Under the pieces are notes generated by a model. The model was not told the origin of the DNA and searched no databases. It saw nothing but the letters and a program-made list of their open reading frames with translations. Of a stretch of 64,000 nt of DNA, positions 42,421 to 52,900 are shown one piece after another. How positions within the stretch are numbered: position 1 is the stretch's first letter; every line of letters starts with the position of its first letter. Both the position numbers and the translations under genes were made by a program. Source of the stretch: Mesorhabditis belari (Eukaryota > Nematoda > Chromadorea > Rhabditida > Rhabditidae); assembly GCA_958450365.1 (NCBI GenBank), contig CAUEEP010000608.1:1-64000 (forward strand), given 5' to 3'.

Positions 42421-42665
42421 GGGATACCGTGTGTTTCAAGGCCGTAGCTTTGACGAGACGATCATTGGCGAGGCCGTAGCTTTGACGAGGCGATCGTTAG
42501 CTTTGACAGCCGTAGCTTTGACAAAAGATACTCACTTTCTTGATAAATAATACACTTGAATGTGGATTCCTTCTCATATGAGATCATCACAAAACGAGCG
42601 ATTCCGTAGAGATAGAAATTGAAGAAACCCGTACAGAAAATGAGTCGCATATTTGTGTGAAATAC

Positions 42666-43131
42666 CTAATGATTTTGTTATGCATTTACAGAGTGGCTAA
42701 AAAGTATTGCCGTTTGGTTTGCTGATAAAGATTAGAGAGAAAGTTCTACACAAAAATTTTTGCAAATTTTTTCGATTTTCTGAAAATCATTATAGTTTTG
42801 CGAGAGGTTTTCTAGTTTTTTAGTTATGCTATAAAGTAATGCTTCATTGCTTTACAAGGTGCGTCATAATTATTGCAACAAGATACTCAAGGCATTGCAC
42901 ACCAAGAAGTTTCACTGGAAGAAGATTTTTAAACAATTTTTACAAAAATAAATCCATGTTCCATTGTCCAATTTTCTCATTCCAATATATGGAATTTCAT
43001 GATGAAGTGCTAAAATCTTTCGAAAATTGACTTAAAATTTGAAAGACACTCTTTGAAAGACATTCTTTAAAGGAAATCATGATCGATTTTCGATTTCTGC
43101 TTTAGTTTAATAATGAATATTTCAACTTACA
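42666..43131. other. No gene supported
   Basis: A/T-rich sequence with a possible degenerate transposon end (ACAGAGTGGCTAAAAAGT at about 42690). No exon recognised. Confidence 0.3.
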
Positions 43132-44525
43132 TTGAAGCAGCGTGCCAATGAAATTATTCTCATAAATATTTGTGATCTTCACCACATTTCCACCAAGTTC
43201 TTCGCATTGCTTTTCGTGTTGGGTGTAATTTTGAGCTAAAATCAAAGAGCTAAAAGCTTTTGAGCTAAAATCAATCATTAAACTAAAGCTAAAATCAAAT
43301 ACCGTATCTCTCTCTAATAGTAGTGCGCACTACTATTCTTTCAATCCCCTCCTGGACTTTCAATCCCCTCCTTTCAATCCCCTCCCTTCAATCCTTCTTT
43401 CAATACTATTAGAGAGTGCTATTAAAAAATTAATAGAAATTAAAGCTTCGAAAAAACGAAAAGACTCAAGAGCTTGAATACCGTATTCTCTCTAATAGTA
43501 TTGCGGTCCAGGAGGGGATTGAAAAAATAATAGTGAGCACTACTATTAGAGAGAGTACGGTAAGCCGATAAGAATAGATTTAAGTTTATTCAGCAAACGT
43601 TTGAGTGGGTATGGACCCCATTAACCATTTTTAGTTTCGTCTCTTTTCGTTTTTTTTTGAAGCTTTAATTTCTTAAAAAACCAAACCAAAGATTCCTCTA
43701 AAATTTTACACAAAATTGAATAAGCTTTAAGAAACTATTGCCTAAAAATCGGAATCAACTGTCGGTATAATTTCATAAATTTCACTACTTAAAGTGTTAC
43801 AAATCACTTTTTGAGTGCTGATCTTTAGGCAAACTTTTTATAGGTAAAACTTTCGATATCAGATCAAACTCAAAAAGAATCTATATTTTAAAAGTTAAAG
43901 GAAAGCTTTAATGAAGCCAAATTGGTTACTATTGTTATCCTTGAATGGCTTGTCTATTCTTATGTGTTCTCCCCTGTGCTTCTCCCTTTCATCGCCGAGA
44001 AGGGGCTGTCCTTGGGATTGCCTAGGAGGACAAGTGGGGCTCTCACTTGGAGTCCCCGTTCCCCTTTCACTCATTTGTAATCTATTCGTCTTATCGTACT
44101 ACTGTAAATAAAGATAAATATCTACATTGTAAATAAAGATACATATCTATGCAATTGCAGTTCAGGTCATCAGCCTAATAATTGAATTGACTGGGAAAAG
44201 CCCAGGCCACGGAAAAGAGTCAGCGGGTAGACGAAAAATGCTTGTAGTTGGGAAAGATTAGGCATTTTTGAAAAAGACCTAGTAGTAGGGGAAAAAAGTT
44301 TTATTTTTATGTTTAAAGGCAGGCTTAAAAAAAGAGCAAAACGATGAAATCCTGGTGTCAAGAACTAGTCAAAGTTTTAACGAAAAAAAATTGATAACAC
44401 CAAAAATAAAACCTACGTATGTCAAGTACGTAAACGCAAATGTCCTCATTTGGATATTGAATCCATCCAGATGGACATGTTGATGAAAGAACGAATAAAA
44501 ATGTTAAAGAAATAAACGTCTTCAT
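43132..44525 (-). CDS. C-type lectin-like exons with signal peptide (partial)
   Basis: Exon 44430-44525 encodes a signal peptide MKTFISLTFLFVLSS followed by TCPSGWIQYPNEDICVY, a typical nematode CTLD start. A second exon at about 43132-43235 reads QCEELGGNVVKITNIYENNF, a CTLD helix-2 region (CeeLGG.....n..EN.F). The two do not join directly in phase, so one exon is unrecognised or the gene is damaged. Downstream CTLD parts (WSDG, C-terminal Cys) were not found. The intron holds the fold-back at 43300-43562. Confidence 0.5.
43300..43562. mobile_element. Fold-back MITE, TACCGTATCTCTCTC type
   Basis: Ends TACCGTATCTCTCTCTAATAG and the inverted AGAGAGAGTACGGTA. The interior has repeated TTTCAATCCCCTCC units on the left and their complement GAGGGGATTGAAA on the right. 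Confidence 0.75.
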
Positions 44526-44919
44526 GAAAAAATGAGCCAATTTACTTATCTTTGTGTTTCCTTGAACAATGCAGAGATTAAATACGCGATTTATCAGCAG
44601 CTCCGTCATTTGGTTTCGAGAAAAGTGATTTTTGGAGTCGCAAAAATGAATTTTGGTGCCGAAGAAGTGATTCTATCTGAAGTGGAAGATTGTCAGAGCG
44701 TCTTTTTAAACAGGAATTTAAGCTCAGAAGAGAAAAATTTCACAATTTCAAGGAGATCTATGTTCAAGAAGATCCAATCTTTGTGTTCAAAAATATAAAT
44801 GATCGCTACACCACTAGGACCAAAAGTTTTAATTTAAAATCAAGCCATTCTGCTCGAGAAGTTCAAAAATGTAGATAGATTTTTAGTGTTTTCACAATGA
44901 TCACACAAAATATTTACCC

Positions 44920-45200
44920 ACTGGACTATTTTCAAAGATTACATAGTATCCAGGAGGAAATTTGATGAAAGCACCATAAATGGCATCGGCAATGTTGAGA
45001 AGACAAGGCAAAAGAAGCATTACGAGTTTACTCTGAAACTACTTTTGACAGGCTTTTTTATTTTTAAGCCTGAAATCTTTTATTTCATGCTTTCTGATTG
45101 AAAACTTATAATTTACTTTCTTTAGTTAACTCGCCTTTCCAACATTGAGGATCGTTTCAAATATGACATCCGGCTGGGGGACTACAGCCCCATAAATGGT
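44920..45200 (-). other. Two related coding-like pieces (NIADAIYG / NIADTIYG)
   Basis: The minus strand at 44924-45020 reads MLLLPCLLNIADAIYGAF and at 45126-45215 reads INIADTIYGAVVPQPDV, clearly one exon duplicated. Splice context is weak and no family is recognised; they may be N-terminal exons of the receptor or of another membrane protein. Confidence 0.35.
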
Positions 45201-45212
45201 ATCGGCAATGTT

Positions 45213-45476
45213 GATGGCAAATGATGGCAATGATGGCAATGAGGGCAATGATGGCAATGATGGCAATGATGGCAATGATGGCAAATGATGGCAATGATGG
45301 CAATGAGGGCAATGATGGCAATGATGGCAAATGATGGCAATGATGGCAAATGATAGCAATGATGGCAAATGATGGCAATGATGGCAAATGATGGCAATGA
45401 TGGCAATGATGGCAATGATGGCAATGATGGCAAATGATGGTAATGATGGCAAATGATGGCAATGATGGCAATGATA
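45213..45476. repeat. GATGGCAAT tandem repeat
   Basis: A 9-bp unit GATGGCAAT is mixed with 10-bp GATGGCAAAT variants. It starts exactly at the end of the duplicated NIADTIYG piece and seems to have grown from its sequence GTTGATGGCAAATG. Minus-strand frames rich in ICHHCHH are artefacts. Confidence 0.95.
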
Positions 45477-45540
45477 GTGGTGAGTTATTTTATGGTTAAA
45501 CTTTCTTCTTGAAAAAAATTCTTAAAATATGATTTTTTTT

Positions 45541-45597
45541 TGTCACAGAAGACGTCCGGATCTTTAGATCTAAAGATCCGGACGTCTTTTGTGACAT
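45541..45597. repeat. Long perfect hairpin
   Basis: AAGACGTCCGGATCTTTAGA is followed at once by its reverse complement, with outer TGTCACA/TGTGACA pairing as well; arms are about 27 bp with practically no loop. Its GC content is higher than that of the surroundings. No T-run follows, so it is not a bacterial-type terminator. Confidence 0.85.
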
Positions 45598-45685
45598 GAA
45601 GGTTTTATTACCTGATTGTCTTTCTTTTTAAATTTAATTTTAAAAATCAATATTCTCACTCATTTATACTAATTAAAATCCTTTT

Positions 45686-45731
45686 ATTAAATGCAATGAG
45701 TTGCCAAAGCAACTCATTGCATTTAATAATA
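45686..45731. repeat. Hairpin at the left edge of ART block C
   Basis: TTATTAAATGCAATGAGTTG and its reverse complement surround a loop of a few bases. The sequence shared with the other ART flanks begins directly after it (AGACCGCTGAATGG at 45732). Confidence 0.85.
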
Positions 45732-46860
45732 GACCGCTGAATGGCCGGAAAATTCTAACACTTTCACCGTGAATCACCAGCTAAGTTTTTCATATGCTCT
45801 TGAATTCTGCTAGTCCTTTTTGGATAATTGCGTCTGTCAATAACTTCGGGTCCACCTTCAATTTTTCTAGTTTTTTTTGTTCGACTTTGACGACCCAAGA
45901 CGACATTTCAAAGAAAAAAGATTTGAAAAAGTTTTAACAGTTAGAAACCGACACATTGCACAGTGAAATCCACAAAAAAAGAAATTTGAAAGTTTTCCAA
46001 AACGTGGCTTTTTTAAATAGACAGCTTTTTCGAATATTCAGTTGAATTTGCAAGTATAAATCCGGTCAAATTTTTATCGGGAAGCAATTGTTCAATTGAA
46101 TATTTTGAGTTGTACAGGAAATTTTCGCCGGAAGGGGAATCGTTTGTCATTTCATTCTCCAAATTCCGAAAGCAGCAATTTTTTCAAATTTATGTGTTGC
46201 ACTAGCGTTTTTAGCTTGTCATAGACAATTTCACGGGGTGGCTACTTTGCGCCAAATTTTTTGGCGCAACTCGCCATAACTTTCTTCTAAGTGGGTTAAT
46301 CTTGGCTTTTTAAGATAGTTCTAGCGCACTTTGGACAGTTATAAGCCTATAAATTGAGGGGTACCTTGTAATAGCCAAGACCACCGCCGGTTGTGGAAGT
46401 TGACTTGCCCCTTGTGTCATTCTAGAGAAATTCGCGCGGATTGCTTAGCAACACTACGATGTCAACGCTGGCACGTTATGAATAGCTCCTAGATGACGTT
46501 TGAATCGTATTTTTTAACATTCGTTTCTTGATTTGTGTCCTACTACAGCTCGCATAATTTGTTTCTTGTTCGTTAGCTCCACTTCTCGAAATCGAGGAGC
46601 GTATCCAATATCAGTTGTTTCATGGTTTAATGATTTTTCGATTAATCTTTAAGTAATTGGAATTTACGGAGGTGGCAATCCAAATAAGTGTTTGAGAAAG
46701 TTTTTAGTTGGTGTGAGATAAGTAGTTGTAAAATTATATTCTTAATATACCCTTTGAATTGTTAGCGGACTTGTTTTTTTATGCTTTGAATGCTATCGAG
46801 CAGAAATTTCAACGAATTTTCTTTCAGTGACCTACCTTCTCGAAATCGGTGACTGGTTTC
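45732..46860 (+). promoter_or_regulatory. Upstream region of ART gene C (shared flank)
   Basis: Same flank as at 8.49-9.69 kb and, inverted, 5.42-6.50 kb. It is the closest match to the solo copy at 6.8 kb. It ends at the start codon. Promoter function is inferred from its conservation with the gene only. Confidence 0.4.
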
Positions 46861-46863
46861 AAT

Positions 46864-48062
46864 ATGGCGTCCCTTCTGAACAATGGTGGATTTATTTCAT
46901 GTTTTGCTATTGACTAAATTTCTTTGTTTAGCTAAAGCACTTCTTGCTGGTATTAACTATCACATGCGTCGTCTCAACAATCAGGCTTTCGATTCAGATC
47001 TCGATTCCGATTCGGATTCGGATTCGGATTCAGATTTGGATTCTGAAAGGATGATTGAACCACGCGACCTCTTTTTCAATGTGAATACGATTCAGAAGAC
47101 TGTTGAAAATGGTAAGGTCAATTTTTCAAGTGCACAAGCATTTTTTTGTGATAAAAACAATTCGAAGTTTAAAACGTCCGAGTTATTGACTGTACAAACA
47201 AACTGGGTATTTAATAGCAGCTATTAAATACCCAGTTTGTTTGTACAGTCAATTTTCTGGCAAAGTTTACCTTAAGATAAGAAAGCTCGCTTTCGTGATG
47301 CTGCTCGTCGTTTGATGCCGAGACGCCGAGGAGGAAGATGCAGCGCTTACAAAATGCACCCGGGATGCTTTGCCGAAAAGTTCAATTGCGATTTCACGAA
47401 GATTTTGATCGATCGGCAACTATTCGCTCGTGGTGGAGCTGATTACATTCGCCCACTGGGGTCAATGCGTTATGCTCTCGATGTTCTTGACAAATACGGG
47501 GACAATGCCTGGCTCGGATACGTTGAGCGGTAATTTTTCCTGTTTTATTTTGTTAACTACCGGTTTAGCCCAATTGAGTGCGGCTCTCTTCATGGCGAAT
47601 GGCCAGTTGCTTATCATGGAACAACGGATCCGCGTGCTGCATCAATTGTTGCTAGCGGTGGACTTGATTTGGTTTGTTATTTTGGCTTTTGAATAAATAG
47701 TCTGTAATCGTGGATCCTTTTTTACAAAATATTCTTCTAGGGGGAAAGGAATGCACTTTGCTTTTGGTTATGGTATCTACTGCACACCAGATCCAAAGAC
47801 TGCGCTCTATTATGCATCTCCTTACGAGCACGATGGAAAAAGCTACAAGTTGATCGTCCAGGTGGGATTTGTTACGGACTTTAATAGTCAATAAGTAACT
47901 GATTTGTTGGAAAGATTCATTTTGTTTCAGGCTCGTGTCGATCCATCTCATCGTGAAATTGTGCCCAAGTCTCAACACGGTATTGCTGGCCTTGATGATT
48001 ACTGGATTATCAAGAAAAATGATGCCATTCGTCCATATGGAATCTGTGTCTTTCCGTGTTAG
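46864..48062 (+). CDS. ART/PARP-fold-like protein copy C, one apparent frameshift
   Basis: Exons 46864-46885, 46932-47111, 47277-47529, 47569-47671, 47741-47861 and 47931-48062 correspond one to one with copies A and B. The acidic tract is expanded (DSDSDSDSDSDLDSE, a GATTCG microsatellite). Motifs WPVAYHGTTDP, FGYGIYCTPDPK and DYWIIK...RPYGICVFPC are all present. Exon 5 has four G after the acceptor where A and B have three, making it 121 instead of 120 nt, so GIY and the C-terminus fall out of frame. This is either a real inactivating insertion or a homopolymer sequencing error. Intron 2 carries a 30-bp snap-back palindrome absent from A and B. Confidence 0.7.
47188..47252. repeat. Snap-back palindrome in intron 2 of ART gene C
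   Basis: TTGACTGTACAAACAAACTG...ATTTAATAG is followed immediately by CTATTAAAT...CAGTTTGTTTGTACAGTCAA, arms of about 32 bp. Paralogues A and B have only the right arm (AAATACCCAGTTTGTTT) preceded by TTAGGGCTG, so the left arm is a new reverse copy. Confidence 0.9.
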
Positions 48063-48253
48063 GTAGAAACTCCTTTTTGATCTGTGACATTGCACAATTT
48101 TTGCATACGTTGATATTTTACAAGCTTAACTTTCAATTATTCTACTGTGTCATTCATTGGATCACTTTATTTGATGGATAAAGTATATATTACTATACAA
48201 AAGGGGCTAATTGTAGTGGCTAAGCTGAAAGAAAATCCACTGAAATATCTAAA

Positions 48254-48658
48254 ATGTATATTGATTTTAATTGCCTAAGTGGCCAGAATTTTGCCCCAAA
48301 TGAATGGCTAGTCGCTTACCGTGGGACAACAGATCCACGTGCTGTAGGAATTGTTCGAAGTGGTGGACTTGATTTGGTTTTTCATATTGGAGTTTATCTA
48401 ACTTGTATTTCTTTTAGGCAAAAAAGGGTACGCTTTGCTTATGCTTACGGCATCTACTGCTCTCCTGGTTCAAAGACTACTCTTGCTTACGCATCGACTT
48501 ATCACTACGATGGAAGAACCTACAAGTTGATCGGGATTGATCCAGCTCGTCGTGAAATTGTGCCCAAGTCGAAACACGGCGTTGCCGATCTTGATGACTA
48601 CTGGATCGCCAAAGAGTATGATGCCAATCGTGCTTATGGAATTTGTGTTCTCCTTTGA
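48254..48658 (+). CDS. Half ART-like unit C', frame open through the former intron
   Basis: This unit corresponds to the pseudogenes A' and B'. The former 41-nt intron (48378-48418, GTTTTTC...TTTTAG) and a one-base longer A-run (GCAAAAAAGGG versus GCAAAAGGGG) together add 42 nt, so the unspliced sequence is one open frame of 134 codons. It contains AYRGTTDPRA, AYAYGIYCSPG and DYWIAK and ends AYGICVLL. The HGT box is changed to RGT, so the first ART active-site residue is lost. Whether it is translated is unknown; a start at 48254 is the first ATG of the frame. Confidence 0.5.
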   Translation: MYIDFNCLSGQNFAPNEWLVAYRGTTDPRAVGIVRSGGLDLVFHIGVYLTCISFRQKRVRFAYAYGIYCSPGSKTTLAYASTYHYDGRTYKLIGIDPARREIVPKSKHGVADLDDYWIAKEYDANRAYGICVLL

Positions 48659-49242
48659 TAACTTGTAACTGTTTTTTTCGCTTTGCACATACATCCAAAT
48701 TTGTTATAACTGTACAAATTTGTTACGGTGCCTTCCATTTTGCACATAAATACCTTCCTCATTTCAGTTACATTCACTAGATAAATCCATTGCGTTAAAG
48801 AAGTACACATTGGGATACTTGATGAATATTGCTGGATATTTATGAACACGTCCGAAAAAGTATTTAAGTATCAAGTTTACGTTGCAAATACTGTTCGAGA
48901 CAAATTCTTGGCCTTCCTCTCGGCGATCATCTCGTCCACGCGTTCGTCTATTTTTGATTGGCGACCTTGGCCAATTCTTCGGATTAATGAAATGATTTTT
49001 ATGGAGAAGCATTTTATATTTGTGGTGTTAAATGCTAATTAGGTTGTCAGATAGGTAAATCGATTAACGACAAGCCTGTAAATGTTAACGGCCATTTTCA
49101 GTGGGATTTAATGATTAATTGATTTCTTTTAGATGGCGTCACAAGTTGCTTTTCCCAACGCTCTCATCATTGTCGGTTTTGATGGTCTACTATGTACAAG
49201 GTGATTTGATTCATTCGAAATGATCTTTTACTTTTAATTCAG

Positions 49243-49500
49243 GCAGCCCAACGACGATTGTTGTGTCGGAGATTGCTCGTTACTTTATCTCGTTGCTGGG
49301 ATTTGAGGTAAAGTTTGAACTTTTTATGGTCAGCAATATTTTGTTTAGATAACAACTCTTGATATCAATTTGCTCTACTACGTTTTCATGGGAATGGTGA
49401 TTGTCTTTGGCGCAAGTGCCATCAATATTTGCACGGGAATAAAGGATTGGAGGTTAAGCTATTACCTGAAAAGAACTCATTTTCATTTAGGGCGGCCAAA
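49243..49500 (+). pseudogene. ALG7/DPAGT1-like gene fragment in block C
   Basis: Exon 49243-49306 reads SPTTIVVSEIARYFISLLG and exon 49349-49452 reads [17 protein letters not shown] and then SAINICTGI. TTIVV followed by LYYVFMG and the NAINI.AGI motif is the order of the eukaryotic dolichyl-phosphate GlcNAc-1-P transferase. The core motif is degraded (GASAINICTGIKDW), and the next exon piece at about 49490 (GGCCAAAGTCTC) is out of phase. It is a relic. Confidence 0.7.
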
Positions 49501-49955
49501 GTCTCATCATTGTTTCATCAATCACTTTATACAATGTCATATAGGTTTGTTAATGCGCTTCCAACATTCAAGACCATTTATTTAGTTATACCACCTCGAA
49601 GATCTGATCGAATGTTGGCACAATTGGTTGTCAATCTACTTTTTGTTACCATTCATCACAACTGTAAAGGTGTCACTTATCTTTGCATTTATGTTTTAAA
49701 ATCTAAAATATATTTCATTCAACTCCAAATTCGTGATTTCGTTTGCAGCTGTTGTCATCTTCTTTGATTGTCATTTTTTGTGTCTCTATGTTTTTTTATT
49801 TTTTTTCTTAAGGCATTTATTTAAATCTGATAAACAAGCAAAACTTTATAGCATATAATCCAGATCAACGCCGACTCCGCACATTGTTTGCCCCTGCCCT
49901 TGGACCATGGATGGCGAAATAAAGTTATGAAATGGGCTCCAATTCTAGATTTCTT

Positions 49956-52900
49956 TTAATCAGCAAATTGTGAAATAGGAATTACGTGTATAGTGGACGA
50001 TGGATTGATCCACCAAAGTGGCAAATTCGTGTACTCATCCCAATCACCGACAATTTTCGCCCAATCGTTGGCCCTCGTGTAAATGCCCCAATTTTCTCCC
50101 TAAATTTTGAGTTTCCCGCAAATTGAAAGTGTTTCGCGAACGGCAAGTGCATTGGCAAAGTCGGTGATGAGAGCACGATTCACAGTTTGGCTATTGGACC
50201 AGAAAGCATGAGAATTGACTGGCGGCTCTGAGCTAAAACGGACTTGTGAAATTTTTCGGGAATTTCTCTTTGAAAGGTCATAGCCTCAGTTCTCGGCTTT
50301 TACTAAACAAACAATGTAATAAGTATTATAAAGTTCAAAAAGCTCTTTCAAAATATAATATTACCATTTTTCTAGCTTTATTGGTGATTGAGAAAATGTG
50401 TTTTTAAATCCGACTTTCAATTCGGGAATTCCCGAAACGGGAATCCCGCATCGCAAGAGCTATTTCTCAAAATCCCGTGAAGCTAGAAAAATGGGAATAT
50501 CATATTTTTAAAGAGCTTTTTGAACTTTATAATACTTTTACATTGTTTGTTTATTGAAGCCTATAACTGAAGTTATGGCCTTTCAAGGAGAAATTTTCTA
50601 AAAATTCCTGCAGAAACCTGGGCTAAAATCGTATGACCTAGGCTATGATCAAGCTTAGGCAAGTATTGGTGGAAATGATTAGTCAAAAAACACTAATTGC
50701 TCGTGCATTCTTGAGTTTTCACACACATTTCAATATCCAGCCATATCATCCCGGTGAAACCTCGAACGCTCGACCTTAGACTCGAGAGACAATTCGTGAC
50801 CTGGAAATTTCTCGTAAAAACTCTTCCAAAATTAAGTAGATTCTGTCAAATTATTTCACAAAGCAACAAAAATAATCAAAACTTCTATTAGAGGGCTCAA
50901 TCGGAAGACCCTCTAGGGGTGATTGACCAATAAAATACCCGAATCTTCGGAGATGAAATCTGCCAACCCTAAGGACTTTAAAAAACCCCAAACATTTCAA
51001 ATATCGCAAAAATGACGCTACTCCTTCGATATTCACTTTTCGTTTAGTTAAATAACCTGTGTTTTTGCGTCAATCCCAGGACAATCACCCTTTGCGCATG
51101 GAAATATATAAGCATCGGCTCTAAATCCGGCTAAAGAAATGGCTTGTTACAAAATAGAATTAAACGATTTTCACATTGTATCGCATTCCCGATAGCCGTT
51201 ATTCCATCCCCATTAATTGATCCGTCTGGCCATGAGATTTCGCCAATAAAGAAATCAAAACCTTGTTTCTTCATGCAATCGAATGCTTTCATATCGACAG
51301 GCTGAAAAAAGAAACATCAATATGCTTTTGAGAGAAATCTTTTTTAAAAGAGGCACACTGTGAGAGATGAAAGACGTTAAAAACGAAAAATGAATTATTG
51401 GGTTGGTGGAAAAGTCCTTTCGGATTTTTTGGGAGAGTACCTTAAATTTGTCCAATTTTGATGTTTTATAGCTCATCCTAAAGCTGAATTCAAGACGGAT
51501 CGATTGGCAAAAATCGTTTTGAGATATCTCTTTTCTAAAAGTTTTTACAGCTATTTTAGTAAAGGGCGGCAGAGCCAAAAAATGGCTGTTTTCACGTTTC
51601 GTTAGTTTTCCGTGCAGAAACCTAGGCTAAAAACATGTGTTTCGTGATCAGCGTCAAAAATAACCCCTAGACACACATTTCCAGAATCTTAGCAAAAAAT
51701 TTCTGAAAAATATTATCACCGGTGGGAGTCGAACCAGCGACCCTCAGATCAATAGCCTTTCCGCCGCTTTTCGCGATTTCTCGTTTTTCCTTCTTTTTTC
51801 TCGTTCTAAAAAAGCCCTGAGAAAAGCCTTCTAACAACATCAAAAAAAATGATAAAACAAAAAAAAGGGGGAAAACGAAGGAAAATAGCGAAAAGCGGCG
51901 GAAAGGCTATTGATCTGAGGGTCGCTGGTTCGACTCCCACCGGTGACAATATTTTTCAGAAATTTTTTGCTAAGATTCTGAAAATGTGTGTCTAGGGGTT
52001 ATTTTTGACGCTGATCACGAAACACATGTTTTTAGCCTAGGTTTCTGCACGGAAAACTAACGAAACGTGAAAACAGCCATTTTTTGGCTCTGCCGCCCTT
52101 TACTAAAATAGCTGTAAAAACTTTTAGAAAAGAGATATCTCAAAACGATTTTTGCCAATCGATCCGTCTTGAATTCAGCTTTAGGATGAGCTAGAAAACA
52201 TCAAAATTGGACAAATTTAAGGTACTCTCCCAAAAAATCCGAAAGGACTTTTTCACCAACCCAATAATTCCCTAAACAATTACACAAAAGATGTTTAGCT
52301 GTCAGAAAAAAAAAACCCCAGTTTTAAAATAACAATAAAAACAATCAACCCAGTTTTTTGATTCAAGAAATTTCAAAAATGGATCGATCCTCGGAAATAC
52401 GTAATTTTTGAAATAAGAATCATGAAAAGCAATTGTATGCAATGGACTGACTTCAAAATGCAATGGACTAACTTTCCATAATGTATATTACTTTAGCAAG
52501 AATATCAAAACTTTGCTCACCCGCGAGGCGTCAAAGCCTTTGCGAGTCGCATCGGGACACTGAAGAATGAAATACCATCCCGTGTCCTCCGTACCAAGAC
52601 AATTCGGCGTCACGTCGACTCGAATTTCAGAGGATTTTCCTGGATTTCATTTTACAATAGAGTTTGTATTTTAAACCAATATTAAAATGGTACGAATTAG
52701 AACGAACTAGCAAACGTTATTGCAAGAAAAAACCTTTTGGGAGAATGAATAACTTTTACTTTTGGTTAGAAATGAAGTTTTCTTTTTTCTACTTAATGTT
52801 TCATTTTGATTCGATGCTGGATGACCTAATAAGACAGCGATTTTGAGTTTATAGCTGCCTCAGAATGTTTAGAGCTGCCTCAGAATGTTTAGAGCTGCCT

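Larger units (their letters stand above)
40975..42665 (-). pseudogene. Sre-like chemoreceptor (7TM), C-terminally truncated
   Basis: Exons on the minus strand: 42536-42665, 41465-41536, 41248-41394, 41127-41207, 40975-41085. They read FHTNMRLIFCTGFF, then VPFLIASFIRIYIITLVV, then the hallmark VMIERTIATLYFATYE with ER at the end of a helix and a hydrophobic segment GLMIFGIAVTLGFTYSFFF, and end KTGWTLSKRYQLTVNSK. This is the order of the nematode Sre-type GPCR family (ER...YE after helix 3, SxRYQ before helix 6). Helices 6-7 are not found; after 40975 the sequence changes to MITE and fold-back DNA. The N-terminal exon is also unidentified. Family membership is by eye. Confidence 0.6.

Noticed and set aside
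45126..45471. His/Cys-rich minus-strand frames
   Set aside because: Produced by the GATGGCAAT microsatellite.
45541..45597. Hairpin as a bacterial rho-independent terminator
   Set aside because: Eukaryotic context, no transcription unit ending there and no T-run.
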